Positions 9,679-19,962 of a stretch of 64,000 bases of DNA are shown in pieces. The stretch lies in contig CP018628.1 in the NCBI GenBank assembly GCA_002271215.1, positions 3,472,001 to 3,536,000 of the forward strand. The letters run 5' to 3'. Each line of letters begins with the position of its first letter. Position 1 is the first letter of the stretch. The notes beneath the pieces are model-generated. The model was given only the letters and a program-made list of their open reading frames with translations. It had not been told where the DNA came from and made no database searches. The DNA is from Lelliottia jeotgali. Its GTDB lineage: Bacteria > Pseudomonadota > Gammaproteobacteria > Enterobacterales > Enterobacteriaceae. The translations under genes were made by a program, and so were the position numbers.

Positions 9679-10542
9679 ATGTGTAGTACCTGCGGTTGCG
9701 CCGAAGGCAACCTGTATATCGAAGGCGATGAGCATCGCCCCCACTCCGCGTTTCGCTCCGCGCCTTTCTCTCCCGCCCCGCGCAACGTGGCAGCGCTCAC
9801 CGGCATCCGCTTTGCGCCAAAGCCATCAGACGAAGGCGACCTGCACTACGGCCACGGCGAAGCTGGCACCCATGCGCCGGGGATGAGCCAGCGCAAAATG
9901 CTGGAAGTCGAAATCAACGTGCTGGACAAAAACAACCAGCTCGCCGCACGCAACCGCGCACGTTTCGCCGCGCACGACCAGTTGGTACTTAATTTGGTGT
10001 CCAGCCCCGGCTCCGGCAAAACTACCCTGCTGACAGAAACCCTTAAACGCCTGAACCAGCGCGTCTCCTGCGCGGTTATAGAAGGCGATCAGCAGACCGT
10101 GAATGACGCCGCGCGCATTCGCGAAACCGGCACGCCGGCAATTCAGGTCAATACTGGCAAAGGCTGCCATCTGGATGCGCAGATGATTGCCGACGCCGCG
10201 CCGCGTCTGCCGCTGGCGGATAACGGCATTCTGTTTATCGAGAACGTCGGCAACCTCGTCTGCCCGGCCAGTTTTGATCTCGGTGAACGGCATAAAGTGG
10301 CGGTGCTCTCCGTCACTGAAGGTGAGGACAAACCGCTGAAATACCCGCATATGTTTGCCGCCGCCTCGCTGATGCTGCTCAACAAAATCGATCTGCTGCC
10401 GTACCTCGATTTCGACGTCGAAAAATGTTTGGCGTACGCCCGGGAAGTGAACCCGGAAATTGAAATCCTGATGGTGTCCGCCACTAAGGGTGACGGCATG
10501 GAAAGCTGGCTGAACTGGCTGGAGAACGAGCGATGTGCATAG
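9679..10542 (+). CDS. hypB: Hydrogenase nickel incorporation GTPase HypB
   Basis: HypB is a GTPase that drives nickel transfer to hydrogenase large subunits. The N-terminal MCSTCGC gives the high-affinity metal site (Cys2, Cys5, Cys7). The P-loop SSPGSGKTT is at residues 108-116 and the guanine-specificity NKID near 231. The His-rich storage stretch found in some HypB proteins is absent, though scattered histidines lie between residues 18 and 65. It overlaps hypC by 10 bp. Confidence 0.95.
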   Translation: MCSTCGCAEGNLYIEGDEHRPHSAFRSAPFSPAPRNVAALTGIRFAPKPSDEGDLHYGHGEAGTHAPGMSQRKMLEVEINVLDKNNQLAARNRARFAAHDQLVLNLVSSPGSGKTTLLTETLKRLNQRVSCAVIEGDQQTVNDAARIRETGTPAIQVNTGKGCHLDAQMIADAAPRLPLADNGILFIENVGNLVCPASFDLGERHKVAVLSVTEGEDKPLKYPHMFAAASLMLLNKIDLLPYLDFDVEKCLAYAREVNPEIEILMVSATKGDGMESWLNWLENERCA

Positions 10543-10805
10543 GCGTTCCGGGGCAGATTCGCGCCATCGACGGTAATCAGGCCAAAGTCGAAGTGTGCGG
10601 CGTGCTGCGCGATGTCGATCTCACGCTGGTGGGCGTAGTGGATGAAAACGGCGCCTCGCGTATCCACCAGTGGGTGCTGGTCCACGTCGGTTTTGCGATG
10701 AGCGTGATTAACGAAGACGAGGCCCGCGACACGCTGGCGGCGCTGCAAAATATGTTTGAAGTCGAGCCGGACGTCGGCGCGCTGCTGTTTGGCGAGGAGC
10801 GATAA
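10533..10805 (+). CDS. hypC: Hydrogenase maturation chaperone HypC
   Basis: HypC is a small chaperone that with HypD carries the Fe(CN)2CO group and binds the HycE precursor. It has 90 residues and begins MCIGVPGQI; Cys2 becomes the N-terminal residue after Met removal and is the iron-binding ligand in this family. The start codon lies inside the end of hypB and the stop is 3 bp before hypD. Confidence 0.95.
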   Translation: MCIGVPGQIRAIDGNQAKVEVCGVLRDVDLTLVGVVDENGASRIHQWVLVHVGFAMSVINEDEARDTLAALQNMFEVEPDVGALLFGEER

Positions 10806-10808
10806 CAC

Positions 10809-11930
10809 ATGCGCTACGTTGATGAATATCGCGCACCTGAACAGGTGATGCAGCTTATCGCGCACCTGAAAACGCGGGCTGCGCTACTGGAGTACACCGT
10901 CGCGCGTCCGCTGCGCATCATGGAAGTCTGCGGCGGCCACACTCATGCGATCTTTAAATTCGGCCTCGACCAGCTCCTGCCCGATAACATTGAATTTATT
11001 CACGGCCCTGGCTGTCCAGTGTGCGTCCTTCCAATGGGTCGCATCGACAGCTGCATTGAGATTGCCAGCCAGCCGGAGGTGATTTTTTGCACTTTTGGCG
11101 ATGCGATGCGCGTGCCAGGCAAAAACGGTTCACTGATGCAGGCCCGCGCGCGCGGCGCGGATGTGCGTATCGTCTATTCGCCGATGGATGCCCTGAAGCT
11201 GGCGGCAGAGAATCCAGCGCGAAAAGTGGTGTTTTTCGGCCTTGGATTTGAAACCACCATGCCCGCAACGGCCATCACTTTGCGGCAGGCAAGAGCGCAG
11301 GGCCTGACAAACTTTTTCTTTTTCTGTCAGCATATTACGCTGATCCCTACCCTGCGCAGCCTGCTGGACGAACCGGACAACGGTATCGACGCGTTTCTGG
11401 CGCCAGGCCACGTCAGCATGGTGATTGGCACCGAGGCCTATGGCTTTATCGCCGTCGACTATCATCGCCCATTAGTGGTGGCTGGATTCGAACCTCTTGA
11501 TCTACTGCAAGGCGTGAACATGCTGGTTGAGCAGAAAATAGCAGCCGTGAGTTCGGTAGAAAATCAGTATCGTCGCGTGGTCCCCGATGCGGGCAATCAT
11601 CTGGCGCAGCAGGCTATCGCCGAGGTATTTAGCGTCGAAGGCGACAGCGAATGGCGCGGGCTGGGTCTGATTGCGCAATCAGGCGTCCATCTGACCGCTG
11701 CGTACCAGGCATTCGACGCCGAAGCGCATTTTCGACCTCAGCCGCAGCAGGTATGTGACGATCCTCGCGCCCGCTGTGGCGCGGTGTTAACCGGGAAATG
11801 CAAACCGCATCAATGTCCATTATTTGGCAACACCTGCAATCCGCAAACCGCGTTTGGCGCACTAATGGTCTCTTCCGAAGGAGCCTGCGCCGCGTGGTAC
11901 CAGTACCGCAATCAGGAGTGTGAAGCATGA
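10809..11930 (+). CDS. hypD: Hydrogenase Fe-S maturation protein HypD
   Basis: HypD is the 373-residue Fe-S protein that with HypC forms the scaffold on which the Fe(CN)2CO unit is built. Characteristic segments are CGGHTHAIFKFG (near 42), GPGCPVCVLPMGRID (near 67) and a C-terminal cluster of cysteines (CDDPRARCG...CKPHQCPLFGNTC) that ligates a 4Fe-4S cluster. It overlaps hypE by 4 bp (ATGA). Confidence 0.95.
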   Translation: MRYVDEYRAPEQVMQLIAHLKTRAALLEYTVARPLRIMEVCGGHTHAIFKFGLDQLLPDNIEFIHGPGCPVCVLPMGRIDSCIEIASQPEVIFCTFGDAMRVPGKNGSLMQARARGADVRIVYSPMDALKLAAENPARKVVFFGLGFETTMPATAITLRQARAQGLTNFFFFCQHITLIPTLRSLLDEPDNGIDAFLAPGHVSMVIGTEAYGFIAVDYHRPLVVAGFEPLDLLQGVNMLVEQKIAAVSSVENQYRRVVPDAGNHLAQQAIAEVFSVEGDSEWRGLGLIAQSGVHLTAAYQAFDAEAHFRPQPQQVCDDPRARCGAVLTGKCKPHQCPLFGNTCNPQTAFGALMVSSEGACAAWYQYRNQECEA

Positions 11931-12937
11931 AGACGGTGGAAATGGCCCACGGCAGCGGCGGCCTGGCGATGCAGCAGCTGATTGGTCAGCTGTTTATGTC
12001 CGCCTTCGACAACCCGTGGCTGGCGGAGCAGGAAGATCAGGCACGCATTGCGCTGTCATCGTTGACCTCCCAGGGCGATCGCCTGGCGTTTTCCACAGAC
12101 AGCTACGTCATCGACCCGCTGTTTTTCCCCGGTGGCGATATCGGCAAGCTGGCGGTGTGCGGCACGGCGAATGATGTGGCGGTGAGCGGTGCAATCCCCC
12201 GCTATCTCTCGTGCGGTTTTATCCTCGAAGAGGGATTACCAATGCAGACCTTAACCGCCGTCGTCAACAGCATGGCGCAGACCGCACGGGAAGCAGGTAT
12301 TGCCATCGTCACTGGCGACACCAAAGTGGTGCAGCGCGGTGCGGCGGACAAACTGTTTATCAATACTGCGGGCATGGGTGCCATTCCGGCGGACATCCAC
12401 TGGGGCGCGCAGCAGCTCAATGTCGGCGATGTGTTGATTGTTAGCGGTACGCTGGGCTGCCACGGCGCGACAATTTTAAATCTACGCGAAGGGCTGGGGC
12501 TGGACGGTGAACTGCAGAGCGACTGCGCGGTGCTGACGCCGCTTATCCAGACCTTGCATGACTGCCCCGGCGTTAAAGCCCTGCGCGATGCTACGCGCGG
12601 CGGCGTGAATGCCGTCGCCCATGAGTTCGCCGCCGCCAGCGGGTGTGGCGTTGAACTGGTGGAAAGCCAGTTGCCCGTTAAACCGGCAGTGCGTGGTCTT
12701 TGCGAGCTGCTGGGCCTGGACCCACTCAACTTTGCCAACGAAGGCAAGCTGCTGATTGGCGTTGAACGCGCTTACGCTGAAGCGGTACTGGAAAAACTGC
12801 GCGCCCATCCGCTCGGGCAAAATGCCGCTATCATTGGTGAAGTGGTTGAGCGCAAAGGAGTGCGACTGTCCGGCCTGTACGGCATCAAACGCACGCTGGA
12901 TTTACCGCATTCAGAACCGTTACCCCGAATTTGCTAG
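11927..12937 (+). CDS. hypE: Hydrogenase cyanide-ligand protein HypE
   Basis: HypE dehydrates a thiocarbamate on its C-terminal cysteine to thiocyanate, supplying CN ligands for the NiFe site. The fold is that of the AIR-synthase/PurM family: HGSGGLAMQQLI at the N-terminus, FSTDSYVIDPLFFPGGDIG and TRGGVNAVAHEFA in the body. The protein ends in the diagnostic PRIC with the modified Cys336. Its partner HypF is not in this window. Confidence 0.95.
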   Translation: MKTVEMAHGSGGLAMQQLIGQLFMSAFDNPWLAEQEDQARIALSSLTSQGDRLAFSTDSYVIDPLFFPGGDIGKLAVCGTANDVAVSGAIPRYLSCGFILEEGLPMQTLTAVVNSMAQTAREAGIAIVTGDTKVVQRGAADKLFINTAGMGAIPADIHWGAQQLNVGDVLIVSGTLGCHGATILNLREGLGLDGELQSDCAVLTPLIQTLHDCPGVKALRDATRGGVNAVAHEFAAASGCGVELVESQLPVKPAVRGLCELLGLDPLNFANEGKLLIGVERAYAEAVLEKLRAHPLGQNAAIIGEVVERKGVRLSGLYGIKRTLDLPHSEPLPRIC

Positions 12938-12997
12938 AACCGCGCGAAAAGCGGTCAGCACTGTTTCTCTTTTTTTGCCAGTCTCTTTGGAAGCGAT

Positions 12998-15070
12998 ATG
13001 TCGTATACACCGATGAGCGATCTTGGACAGCAAGGGCTGTTTGATATTACGCGCACACTTTTACAGCAGCCCGATTTGGGTTCACTGAGCGAGGCTCTGA
13101 CGCGCCTGGTCAGGCAATCTGCGCTGGCAGACAGCGCCGCCATCGTGCTCTGGCACAGCGCCAGCCAACGCGCCAGCTACTTTGCGACGCGCGACAACGG
13201 CAAGCCCGTCGAATATGAAGATGAAACGGTGCTGGCACACGGCCCGGTGCGTCGTATTTTGTCGCGCCCGGACGCGCTGCACTGCAACTTCGAGGAGTTT
13301 CGCAAGATCTGGCCGCGTCTCGCCGACAGCCCGTTGTATTCGCCCTTCGGCCATTACTCCATGCTCCCGCTGGCCGTCGATGGTCGTATCTTCGGCGGCT
13401 GCGAATTTATTCGTAATAACGATCAGCCGTGGAGCGAAGCGGAATACGAACGCCTGCACACTTTCACCCAGATTGTCAGCGTGGTGGCGGAACAGATCCA
13501 CAGCCGCGTCAGCGATAACGTCGATTACGATCTCCTGAGCCGCGAGCGTGACAACTTCCGCATTCTTGTCGCTATCACCAACGCGGTGCTCTCCCGCCTC
13601 GACATGGACGAGCTGGTGAGCGAGGTCGCGAAAGAGATCCACCACTACTTTAAAATCGACGCTATTAGCATTGTGTTGCGCGGCCATCGCAAGGGCAAAC
13701 TGACCATTCACTCCACCCATTATCTGGACGAAACCAACCCGGCGCACGAGCAAAGCGAAGTCGACGAAGTGGGAACGCTGTCCGAGCGGGTGTTTAAAAA
13801 CAAAGAGATGCTGCTGCTCAATCTCAACGAGCGTGACGAACTGGCACCGTACGAGCGGATGCTGTTTAACTCGTGGGGAAACCAAATTCAGACATTGTGC
13901 CTGCTGCCGCTGATGTCCGGAAACACCATGCTCGGCGTACTGAAACTGGCGCAGTGCGAAGAGCAGATCTTTACCACCACCAATTTAAAACTGCTGCGCC
14001 AGATTGCCGAGCGTATCGCTATCGCGCTCGATAATGCCCTTGCGTATCAGGAGATCCACCGCCTGAAAGAACGGCTTGTGGATGAGAACCTGGCGCTGAC
14101 GGAACAGCTGAATAACGTCGACAGTGAATTTGGCGAGATTATTGGCCGCAGCGATGCCATGTATAGCGTGCTCAAACAGGTGGAAATGGTGGCGCAGAGC
14201 GACAGCACGGTGCTGATCCTCGGCGAAACCGGCACCGGCAAAGAGCTGATTGCCCGTGCAATCCACAATCTCAGCAATCGCAACAGCCGTCGGATGGTGA
14301 AAATGAACTGCGCGGCGATGCCTGCGGGGCTGCTCGAAAGCGACCTGTTTGGCCACGAGCGCGGTGCGTTTACCGGTGCCAGCACCCAGCGCATCGGTCG
14401 TTTTGAGCTGGCGGACAAAAGTTCGCTGTTCCTCGATGAAGTGGGCGATATGCCGCTGGAGCTGCAGCCCAAATTGCTGCGCGTGTTACAGGAACAGGAG
14501 TTTGAACGCCTCGGCAGCAACAAGCTGATTCAAACCAATGTGCGCCTGATTGCTGCCACTAACCGCGACCTGAAAAAAATGGTCGCCGATCGTGAGTTCC
14601 GCAACGATCTTTACTATCGTCTGAACGTGTTCCCAATCTGTCTGCCACCGCTGCGCGAGCGTCCGGACGATATCCCGCTGCTGGTGAAAGCGTTCACCGC
14701 CAAAATTGCCCGCCGGATGGGGCGCAATATTGACAGCATTCCGGCAGAAACCCTGCGCACGCTCTCGGCGATGGAATGGCCGGGCAACGTTCGCGAGCTG
14801 GAAAACGTCATTGAGCGGGCGGTGCTGCTGACGCGCGGCAGCGTGCTACAACTCTCGCTGCCCGAAGTGATGATTTCACAAGAGCCGATGCCGGTGGCGG
14901 AAATGGCACAGGACGGTGAAGACGAATATCAGCTGATCGTGCGTATTCTGAAAGAGACCAACGGTGTGGTCGCCGGGCCGAAAGGGGCTGCCCAGCGACT
15001 GGGGCTGAAACGGACAACGTTGCTTTCACGCATGAAACGGCTGGGTATTGAGAAAGATATGCTGGTGTGA
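12998..15070 (+). CDS. fhlA: Formate hydrogenlyase transcriptional activator
   Basis: FhlA is the formate-sensing sigma-54 activator of hyc, hyp and fdhF. The 690-residue protein (692 in E. coli) has two GAF-type sensing regions in the first 370 residues, an AAA+ domain with Walker A GETGTGKE at 409-416 and the sigma-54 contact GAFTGA at 456-461, and a Fis-type helix-turn-helix at the C-terminus. There is no receiver domain; formate acts directly. It follows hypE by 60 bp and ends at a clear terminator. Confidence 0.96.
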   Translation: MSYTPMSDLGQQGLFDITRTLLQQPDLGSLSEALTRLVRQSALADSAAIVLWHSASQRASYFATRDNGKPVEYEDETVLAHGPVRRILSRPDALHCNFEEFRKIWPRLADSPLYSPFGHYSMLPLAVDGRIFGGCEFIRNNDQPWSEAEYERLHTFTQIVSVVAEQIHSRVSDNVDYDLLSRERDNFRILVAITNAVLSRLDMDELVSEVAKEIHHYFKIDAISIVLRGHRKGKLTIHSTHYLDETNPAHEQSEVDEVGTLSERVFKNKEMLLLNLNERDELAPYERMLFNSWGNQIQTLCLLPLMSGNTMLGVLKLAQCEEQIFTTTNLKLLRQIAERIAIALDNALAYQEIHRLKERLVDENLALTEQLNNVDSEFGEIIGRSDAMYSVLKQVEMVAQSDSTVLILGETGTGKELIARAIHNLSNRNSRRMVKMNCAAMPAGLLESDLFGHERGAFTGASTQRIGRFELADKSSLFLDEVGDMPLELQPKLLRVLQEQEFERLGSNKLIQTNVRLIAATNRDLKKMVADREFRNDLYYRLNVFPICLPPLRERPDDIPLLVKAFTAKIARRMGRNIDSIPAETLRTLSAMEWPGNVRELENVIERAVLLTRGSVLQLSLPEVMISQEPMPVAEMAQDGEDEYQLIVRILKETNGVVAGPKGAAQRLGLKRTTLLSRMKRLGIEKDMLV

Positions 15071-15076
15071 ATCACG

Positions 15077-15104
15077 CCCTCTCTCGCCTGAGAGGGTTTT
15101 CTTT
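15077..15104 (+). terminator. Intrinsic terminator after fhlA
   Basis: A 7-bp stem CCCTCTC (15077-15083) and GAGAGGG (15090-15096) with a 6-nt loop, followed by TTTTCTTT, 6 bp after the fhlA stop codon. Confidence 0.85.
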
Positions 15105-15164
15105 AATATTCATGCTATAAACTCCCCCTTATGACCCACATTCATTCGTTTTCCAGGAGGTAAC

Positions 15165-15593
15165 ATGTCTGTTTCTGCACGCAACCAGCTCGCCGGTACT
15201 GTCAGCGCCACATCCCACGGCGCGGTCAATGATGAAGTCGAATTAACTCTGACTGGCGGCGCAAAACTGGTGGCAATTGTCACCACCAGCAGCAAAGAAG
15301 CACTAGGACTGGTGCCGGGCAAAGAGGCTATCGCGCTGATCAAAGCCCCGTGGGTAACGCTGGCGACGGAAGACTGTGGCCTGAAGTTTTCAGCACGTAA
15401 CCAGTTTGCAGGTGCCATCAGCAAAGTGACGGAAGGCGCGGTTAACGCCACGGTTCATGTAAAAACGGATGCAGGGTTTGAAATCGTTGCGGTGGTCACC
15501 AATGAGAGCCGCGAAGAGATGCAGCTTGCGGCAGGTAAACGTGTTATCGCGCTGGTGAAAGCGTCGGCGATCCTTATCGCGACGCGCGCATAA
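15165..15593 (+). CDS. Two-domain molbindin (Mop-like molybdate-binding protein)
   Basis: A 142-residue cytoplasmic protein made of two tandem Mop domains, about residues 3-68 and 73-138. Each starts with SARNQ(L/F)AG and ends with an ALIKAPWV/ALVKASAI-type strand. Mop domains bind molybdate or tungstate oxyanions at subunit interfaces, so this is likely a storage or buffering protein like ModG/MopII rather than a regulator; no DNA-binding domain is present. It has a strong AGGAGG ribosome site and its own terminator. Its place next to the formate hydrogenlyase genes is suggestive, because formate dehydrogenase H needs molybdopterin, but a functional link is inference. Confidence 0.85.
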   Translation: MSVSARNQLAGTVSATSHGAVNDEVELTLTGGAKLVAIVTTSSKEALGLVPGKEAIALIKAPWVTLATEDCGLKFSARNQFAGAISKVTEGAVNATVHVKTDAGFEIVAVVTNESREEMQLAAGKRVIALVKASAILIATRA

Positions 15594-15600
15594 CGGGCTG

Positions 15601-15629
15601 GTGCCGCGCGCTGCGTGGCACTATTTTTT
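15601..15629 (+). terminator. Intrinsic terminator after the molbindin gene
   Basis: A 9-bp stem GTGCCGCGC / GCGTGGCAC (15601-15609, 15613-15621, one G-U pair) with a 3-nt loop, followed by TATTTTTTC. The right arm and T-run overlap the end of convergent ygbA. Confidence 0.8.
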
Positions 15630-15965
15630 CGGACGATATTTCTCAGGCAATTCCGGCACCGGACGGCGATCGTCAATCAGATGGCGAATCGTCAGGATCG
15701 GGTGACGCCATAGCATGCGCGGCCCAGCCCAACGCATAACTTGCTTCATCTCTTCGCGCTTTGCGGGTTGATAACAGTGTACCGGACACTGTTTGCAGGC
15801 GGGCTTTTCCTCACCAAACACGCACTTATCCAGCCGTTTGTCGGCGTAATCGTTCAACGCCTGATAATGCCCCGCAGCACGAGATGCCTGTGGGCATTGC
15901 CGCTCATACAGCGCAATCATTTTGCTGATGGTCTCTTTTTCGCGGGAGATGCGTTTTCCTGACAT
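15621..15965 (-). CDS. ygbA: YgbA, nitrosative-stress induced protein
   Basis: YgbA belongs to the nitrous-oxide-stimulated-promoter family, a small cysteine-containing family whose E. coli and Salmonella members are repressed by NsrR and induced by nitric oxide. The 114 residues contain CVFGEEKPACKQCPVHCYQP near residue 48; four of its cysteines could bind metal. An NsrR-like operator precedes the gene at 15984-16006, supporting the assignment. Biochemical function is unknown to me. Confidence 0.9.
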   Translation of the reverse strand: MSGKRISREKETISKMIALYERQCPQASRAAGHYQALNDYADKRLDKCVFGEEKPACKQCPVHCYQPAKREEMKQVMRWAGPRMLWRHPILTIRHLIDDRRPVPELPEKYRPKK

Positions 15966-15983
15966 GTCACGTTACCGGCTAAT

Positions 15984-16006
15984 AAAGTGCATTTATAATA
16001 CATTTT
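15984..16006 (-). promoter_or_regulatory. Candidate NsrR operator upstream of ygbA
   Basis: AAAGTGCATTT (15984-15994), one base, TAATACATTTT (15996-16006) matches the 11-1-11 NsrR palindrome consensus at 9 and 8 of 11 positions in the two arms. It ends about 20 bp upstream of the ygbA start, where repressor binding would block transcription. Confidence 0.7.
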
Positions 16007-16093
16007 TATATCTCCTGTTTCAGCCCGTTTTCATCTTTTGCATTCCATTTTCTGAAGGCTGCTTCCAGTATTAAGACTGCCTCCTGTGCATTT

Positions 16094-16113
16094 TACTGGT
16101 ATTTTATACAGGT
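16094..16113 (+). promoter_or_regulatory. LexA box upstream of the SymE-like gene
   Basis: TACTG-GTATTTTATA-CAGGTA carries CTG (16096-16098) and CAG (16109-16111) separated by exactly 10 A/T-rich bases, the SOS-box architecture, 38 bp before the start codon. The E. coli symE promoter is also LexA-controlled. Confidence 0.75.
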
Positions 16114-16151
16114 AAATTTAATGCCAACCTGGCTGCTGTTATGGAGTTTTT

Positions 16152-16382
16152 ATGTCTGACATTTTCATTGCTCAACCGCTTCGCCATCTTAAAGTGGGCT
16201 ACTTCAGAAAACGCCACGAAGATCGTAAAACTAAAATCCCCAGACGCTACAGCGTACATGCTGCCCTGAGCCTTAAAGGTGACTGGCTGGAGCAAGCTGG
16301 GTTTAAAACAAATTCACAGGTTCGGGTGCTCGTCGAACACGGGAAATTACTCATTGAGCTGATGGATGAAACTGTGGCGTAA
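16152..16382 (+). CDS. symE: SymE-like toxin (type I, SOS-linked)
   Basis: A 76-residue basic protein of the SymE family. SymE in E. coli is an SOS-induced toxin with an AbrB-like fold that acts at the nucleoid or on RNA and is restrained by the antisense RNA SymR. The recognisable segment is SLKGDWLEQAGFKTNSQVRV, near residues 42-61. The protein is shorter than E. coli SymE (113 residues), lacking most of the C-terminal extension. A LexA box precedes it. An antisense RNA opposite the leader (16100-16170, minus strand) is expected by analogy, but I cannot see a decisive promoter for it. It lies just before mutS. Confidence 0.75.
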   Translation: MSDIFIAQPLRHLKVGYFRKRHEDRKTKIPRRYSVHAALSLKGDWLEQAGFKTNSQVRVLVEHGKLLIELMDETVA

Positions 16383-16495
16383 ACTCTCGACATTTTGCTG
16401 CGCCACGTCATTTTTTCATGCGACAATAGAGGGAATTAACGAGCTGAAGATCGCTCAAAACGCAACAATTTCAATGAAATGGATATCATAACTCC

Positions 16496-19057
16496 ATGAG
16501 CACAATCGACAATTTAACCGCGCATACGCCGATGATGCAGCAGTACCTGAAGCTAAAAGCTCAGCATCCGGAAATCCTGCTGTTTTATCGTATGGGCGAC
16601 TTTTACGAGCTTTTTTATGACGATGCGAAACGCGCGTCGCAGTTGCTCGACATCTCGCTGACCAAACGTGGTGCGTCTGCGGGTGAACCGATCCCGATGG
16701 CCGGCATTCCGCATCATGCGGTAGAAAACTATCTGGCGAAGCTGGTGAACCAGGGTGAATCCGTCGCCATTTGCGAACAGATTGGCGATCCGGCCACCTC
16801 AAAAGGGCCGGTCGAGCGCAAAGTCGTGCGTATCGTCACGCCGGGCACTATTAGTGATGAAGCGCTGTTACAGGAGCGTCAGGATAACCTGCTCGCCGCT
16901 ATCTGGCAGGACAGCAAAGGCTTCGGCTATGCGACGCTGGATATCAGCTCAGGGCGTTTTCGCCTGAGCGAGCCCGCCGATCGTGAAACCATGGCGGCTG
17001 AGCTACAGCGCACCAATCCGGCGGAGCTGCTCTACGCCGAAGATTTCGCCGAGATGGCCCTGATTGAAGGCCGTCGCGGTCTGCGACGCCGACCTTTGTG
17101 GGAATTTGAAATTGATACCGCGCGCCAGCAGTTGAATCTACAGTTTGGTACCCGCGACCTGATTGGCTTTGGCGTAGAGAGCGCGCCTCGCGGCCTCTGT
17201 GCTGCGGGCTGTCTGTTACAGTATGTGAAAGACACGCAGCGCACGACCCTGCCGCATATTCGCTCCATCACGATGGAACGCCAGCAGGACAGCATCATTA
17301 TGGATGCCGCTACGCGCCGTAACCTGGAGATCACCCAGAATCTGGCCGGTGGTGTAGAAAATACCCTCGCTGCGGTGCTCGACAGTACGGTGACGCCGAT
17401 GGGCAGCCGCATGTTGAAGCGCTGGCTGCATATGCCGGTTCGCGATACGTCGGTGCTGGTCAGTCGTCAGCAGACTATCAGTGCCTTACAGGATCGCTTT
17501 ACGGATCTTCAGCCGGTACTGCGCCAGGTGGGCGATCTGGAACGTATTCTGGCGCGCCTGGCACTGCGTACGGCGCGCCCGCGCGATCTGGCTCGCATGC
17601 GTCACGCCTTCCAGCAATTACCAGAACTGCGCGCACAGCTGGCAGAAGTCGACAGTGCGCCGGTGCAAAAACTGCGCGAAAGCATGGGTGAATTTACTGA
17701 GCTGCGCGAGCTGCTTGAGCGTGCGGTGGTCGACGCACCGCCAGTGCTGGTCCGCGATGGCGGTGTCATTGCCCCCGGCTACAACGAAGAGCTGGACGAA
17801 TGGCGCGCCCTGGCGGACGGTGCAACGGATTATCTGGATAAACTGGAAATTCGCGAACGCGAGCGTCTGGGCCTTGATACGCTAAAAGTCGGCTACAACG
17901 CCATTCACGGCTATTACATCCAAATCAGCCGCGGTCAGAGCCATCATGCACCTATCCACTACGTTCGTCGCCAGACGCTGAAAAACGCCGAACGCTACAT
18001 TATTCCTGAGCTGAAAGAGTACGAAGACAAAGTCCTCACCTCCAAAGGCAAAGCGCTGGCGCTGGAAAAACAGCTGTATGAAGAGCTGTTCGACACGCTC
18101 CTGCCGCACCTGGCCGATTTACAGCTGAGCGCCAGTGCCCTGGCTGAGCTGGACGTGATGGTGAACCTGGCAGAACGCGCAGACACGCTGAACTACACTT
18201 GCCCGACATTCAGCGATAAGCCCGGTATTCGTATCAGCGAAGGGCGTCATCCAGTGGTGGAACAGGTGCTCAACGAGCCGTTTATTGCTAACCCGCTTAA
18301 CCTGTCTTCCCAGCGTCGGATGCTGATCATTACCGGCCCGAACATGGGCGGTAAAAGTACCTACATGCGCCAGACTGCGTTGATCGCCCTGCTGGCTTAT
18401 ATCGGCAGCTACGTTCCGGCACAAAGCGTGGAGATCGGCCCAATCGATCGCATCTTCACTCGTGTTGGGGCGGCGGACGATCTGGCCAGCGGTCGCTCCA
18501 CCTTCATGGTCGAGATGACCGAAACCGCCAACATTCTGCACAACGCCACGGAAAACAGCCTGGTGCTGATGGATGAGATTGGTCGCGGGACATCGACCTA
18601 TGACGGTCTTTCCCTGGCCTGGGCCTGCGCTGAAAATCTGGCGAATAAGATCAAAGCGCTGACCCTGTTTGCGACGCACTATTTTGAACTCACGCAGTTG
18701 CCAGAGAAAATGGAAGGCGTTGCCAACGTTCATCTGGATGCGCTGGAGCACGGTGATACCATCGCCTTCATGCATACAGTGCAGGACGGCGCGGCCAGCA
18801 AAAGTTACGGCCTGGCCGTGGCAGCCCTGGCGGGGGTGCCGAAAGAGGTGATCAAACGCGCGCGTCAGAAACTGCGCGAGCTGGAAAGCCTGTCGCCAAA
18901 TGCAGCGGCAACGCAGATTGATGGCTCGCAAATGTCGTTACTGGCCCAGGCAGAAGAGACCTCTCCAGCCGTTGAAGCGCTGGAGAACCTCGACCCTGAT
19001 TCACTGACACCGCGCCAGGCTCTCGAGTGGATCTATCGCCTGAAGAATCTGGTGTAA
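16496..19057 (+). CDS. mutS: DNA mismatch repair protein MutS
   Basis: MutS recognises base mismatches and small loops and recruits MutL. The 853 residues match E. coli in length and domain plan: the mismatch-wedging Phe36-Tyr-Glu38, connector and lever domains, and the ABC-type ATPase with Walker A GPNMGGKS at 614-621, Walker [17 protein letters not shown], and C-terminal tetramerisation segment. The start ATG at 16496 gives [13 protein letters not shown]. The gene is intact, so a mutator phenotype is not suggested. Confidence 0.98.
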   Translation: MSTIDNLTAHTPMMQQYLKLKAQHPEILLFYRMGDFYELFYDDAKRASQLLDISLTKRGASAGEPIPMAGIPHHAVENYLAKLVNQGESVAICEQIGDPATSKGPVERKVVRIVTPGTISDEALLQERQDNLLAAIWQDSKGFGYATLDISSGRFRLSEPADRETMAAELQRTNPAELLYAEDFAEMALIEGRRGLRRRPLWEFEIDTARQQLNLQFGTRDLIGFGVESAPRGLCAAGCLLQYVKDTQRTTLPHIRSITMERQQDSIIMDAATRRNLEITQNLAGGVENTLAAVLDSTVTPMGSRMLKRWLHMPVRDTSVLVSRQQTISALQDRFTDLQPVLRQVGDLERILARLALRTARPRDLARMRHAFQQLPELRAQLAEVDSAPVQKLRESMGEFTELRELLERAVVDAPPVLVRDGGVIAPGYNEELDEWRALADGATDYLDKLEIRERERLGLDTLKVGYNAIHGYYIQISRGQSHHAPIHYVRRQTLKNAERYIIPELKEYEDKVLTSKGKALALEKQLYEELFDTLLPHLADLQLSASALAELDVMVNLAERADTLNYTCPTFSDKPGIRISEGRHPVVEQVLNEPFIANPLNLSSQRRMLIITGPNMGGKSTYMRQTALIALLAYIGSYVPAQSVEIGPIDRIFTRVGAADDLASGRSTFMVEMTETANILHNATENSLVLMDEIGRGTSTYDGLSLAWACAENLANKIKALTLFATHYFELTQLPEKMEGVANVHLDALEHGDTIAFMHTVQDGAASKSYGLAVAALAGVPKEVIKRARQKLRELESLSPNAAATQIDGSQMSLLAQAEETSPAVEALENLDPDSLTPRQALEWIYRLKNLV

Positions 19058-19062
19058 GAGTA

Positions 19063-19950
19063 TTAACCGGCTTTGGTGCGTAGATAGTCGATAAAGACGC
19101 GCACCTTAGCCGGCACATGCTGTGCATCGGGATAAACCGCATAAATGCCCTGCGGCATAAAATGGTAGTCAGGTAATATCTGCATCAGTCGTCCGCTTTC
19201 CAGTTCTGCCTTCACCAGCCATTCAGGCAACAACGCGACTCCAGCACCCGCCAGCGCAAAGGCCATCAGTGCCTGAGCGCTGTCGGCAAAGAGACGCGCA
19301 GGATGCGTAATTTCCAGCGATGCCTTCTGCCCGCTAGCATGGGTCATCTGCCAGCGCAGCGGTGAAGGGAGACGCTCATGAATAATCCACTCGGCCTGAG
19401 ATAGTGCATCCAGAGAAACAATGGGGTTTGCGGCAAGCCAATTGGGAGCGGCAACCGGTAAAATAGTAAAACGTGAAATCTGCGCGGCGTGATAGCGAGA
19501 ATCTGCCAGCGTCCCCAGTCGAATAGCGACATCGAATCGCTCAGCAATCAAATCTGCATGATGAGAAGACGCAACGTGACGTATGCGTAAATCGGGATGA
19601 AGCCGGCTAAATTCCGCCAGCACCGGCACAATCACCAGTGCACCATATTCCGGCGTGGAAGTAATTCGCAGTTCGCCACTCAGTCCCACATGGCTGGCCC
19701 TGACCTCATCCTGCAAATTCTCCGCAGCGTTTAATAACTCGACGCCACGCTGGTAAAAGATCGTGCCCGCTTCCGTCAGCGTAATACGTCGCGTCGAGCG
19801 CAGGAGCAACGTCACGCCCAGCTCGTTTTCCAGCTGCCGAATATTGAAACTCACTACGGCTTTTGTTTGCCCAAGCGCAGTCGCCGCTGCGGTAAAACTG
19901 CCGGTGTCCACCACGGCGACGAAAATCGTCATTCGCTGTAAATTGAGCAT
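19063..19950 (-). CDS. LysR-family transcriptional regulator
   Basis: LysR-type regulator with an N-terminal winged helix-turn-helix (FVAVVDTGSFTAAATALGQTKAVVSFNIRQLENELG) and a periplasmic-binding-protein-like effector domain. I chose the start at 19950 (MLNLQRM, 295 residues) because the alternative in-frame ATGs at 19962 and 19971 fall next to or within the 25-bp palindrome. It is divergent from the MFS gene at 20059 and probably controls it. The effector cannot be deduced. It ends 5 bp from mutS, convergent, with no clear terminator between. Confidence 0.85.
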   Translation of the reverse strand: MLNLQRMTIFVAVVDTGSFTAAATALGQTKAVVSFNIRQLENELGVTLLLRSTRRITLTEAGTIFYQRGVELLNAAENLQDEVRASHVGLSGELRITSTPEYGALVIVPVLAEFSRLHPDLRIRHVASSHHADLIAERFDVAIRLGTLADSRYHAAQISRFTILPVAAPNWLAANPIVSLDALSQAEWIIHERLPSPLRWQMTHASGQKASLEITHPARLFADSAQALMAFALAGAGVALLPEWLVKAELESGRLMQILPDYHFMPQGIYAVYPDAQHVPAKVRVFIDYLRTKAG

Positions 19951-19962
19951 CGCTGCAACCAT

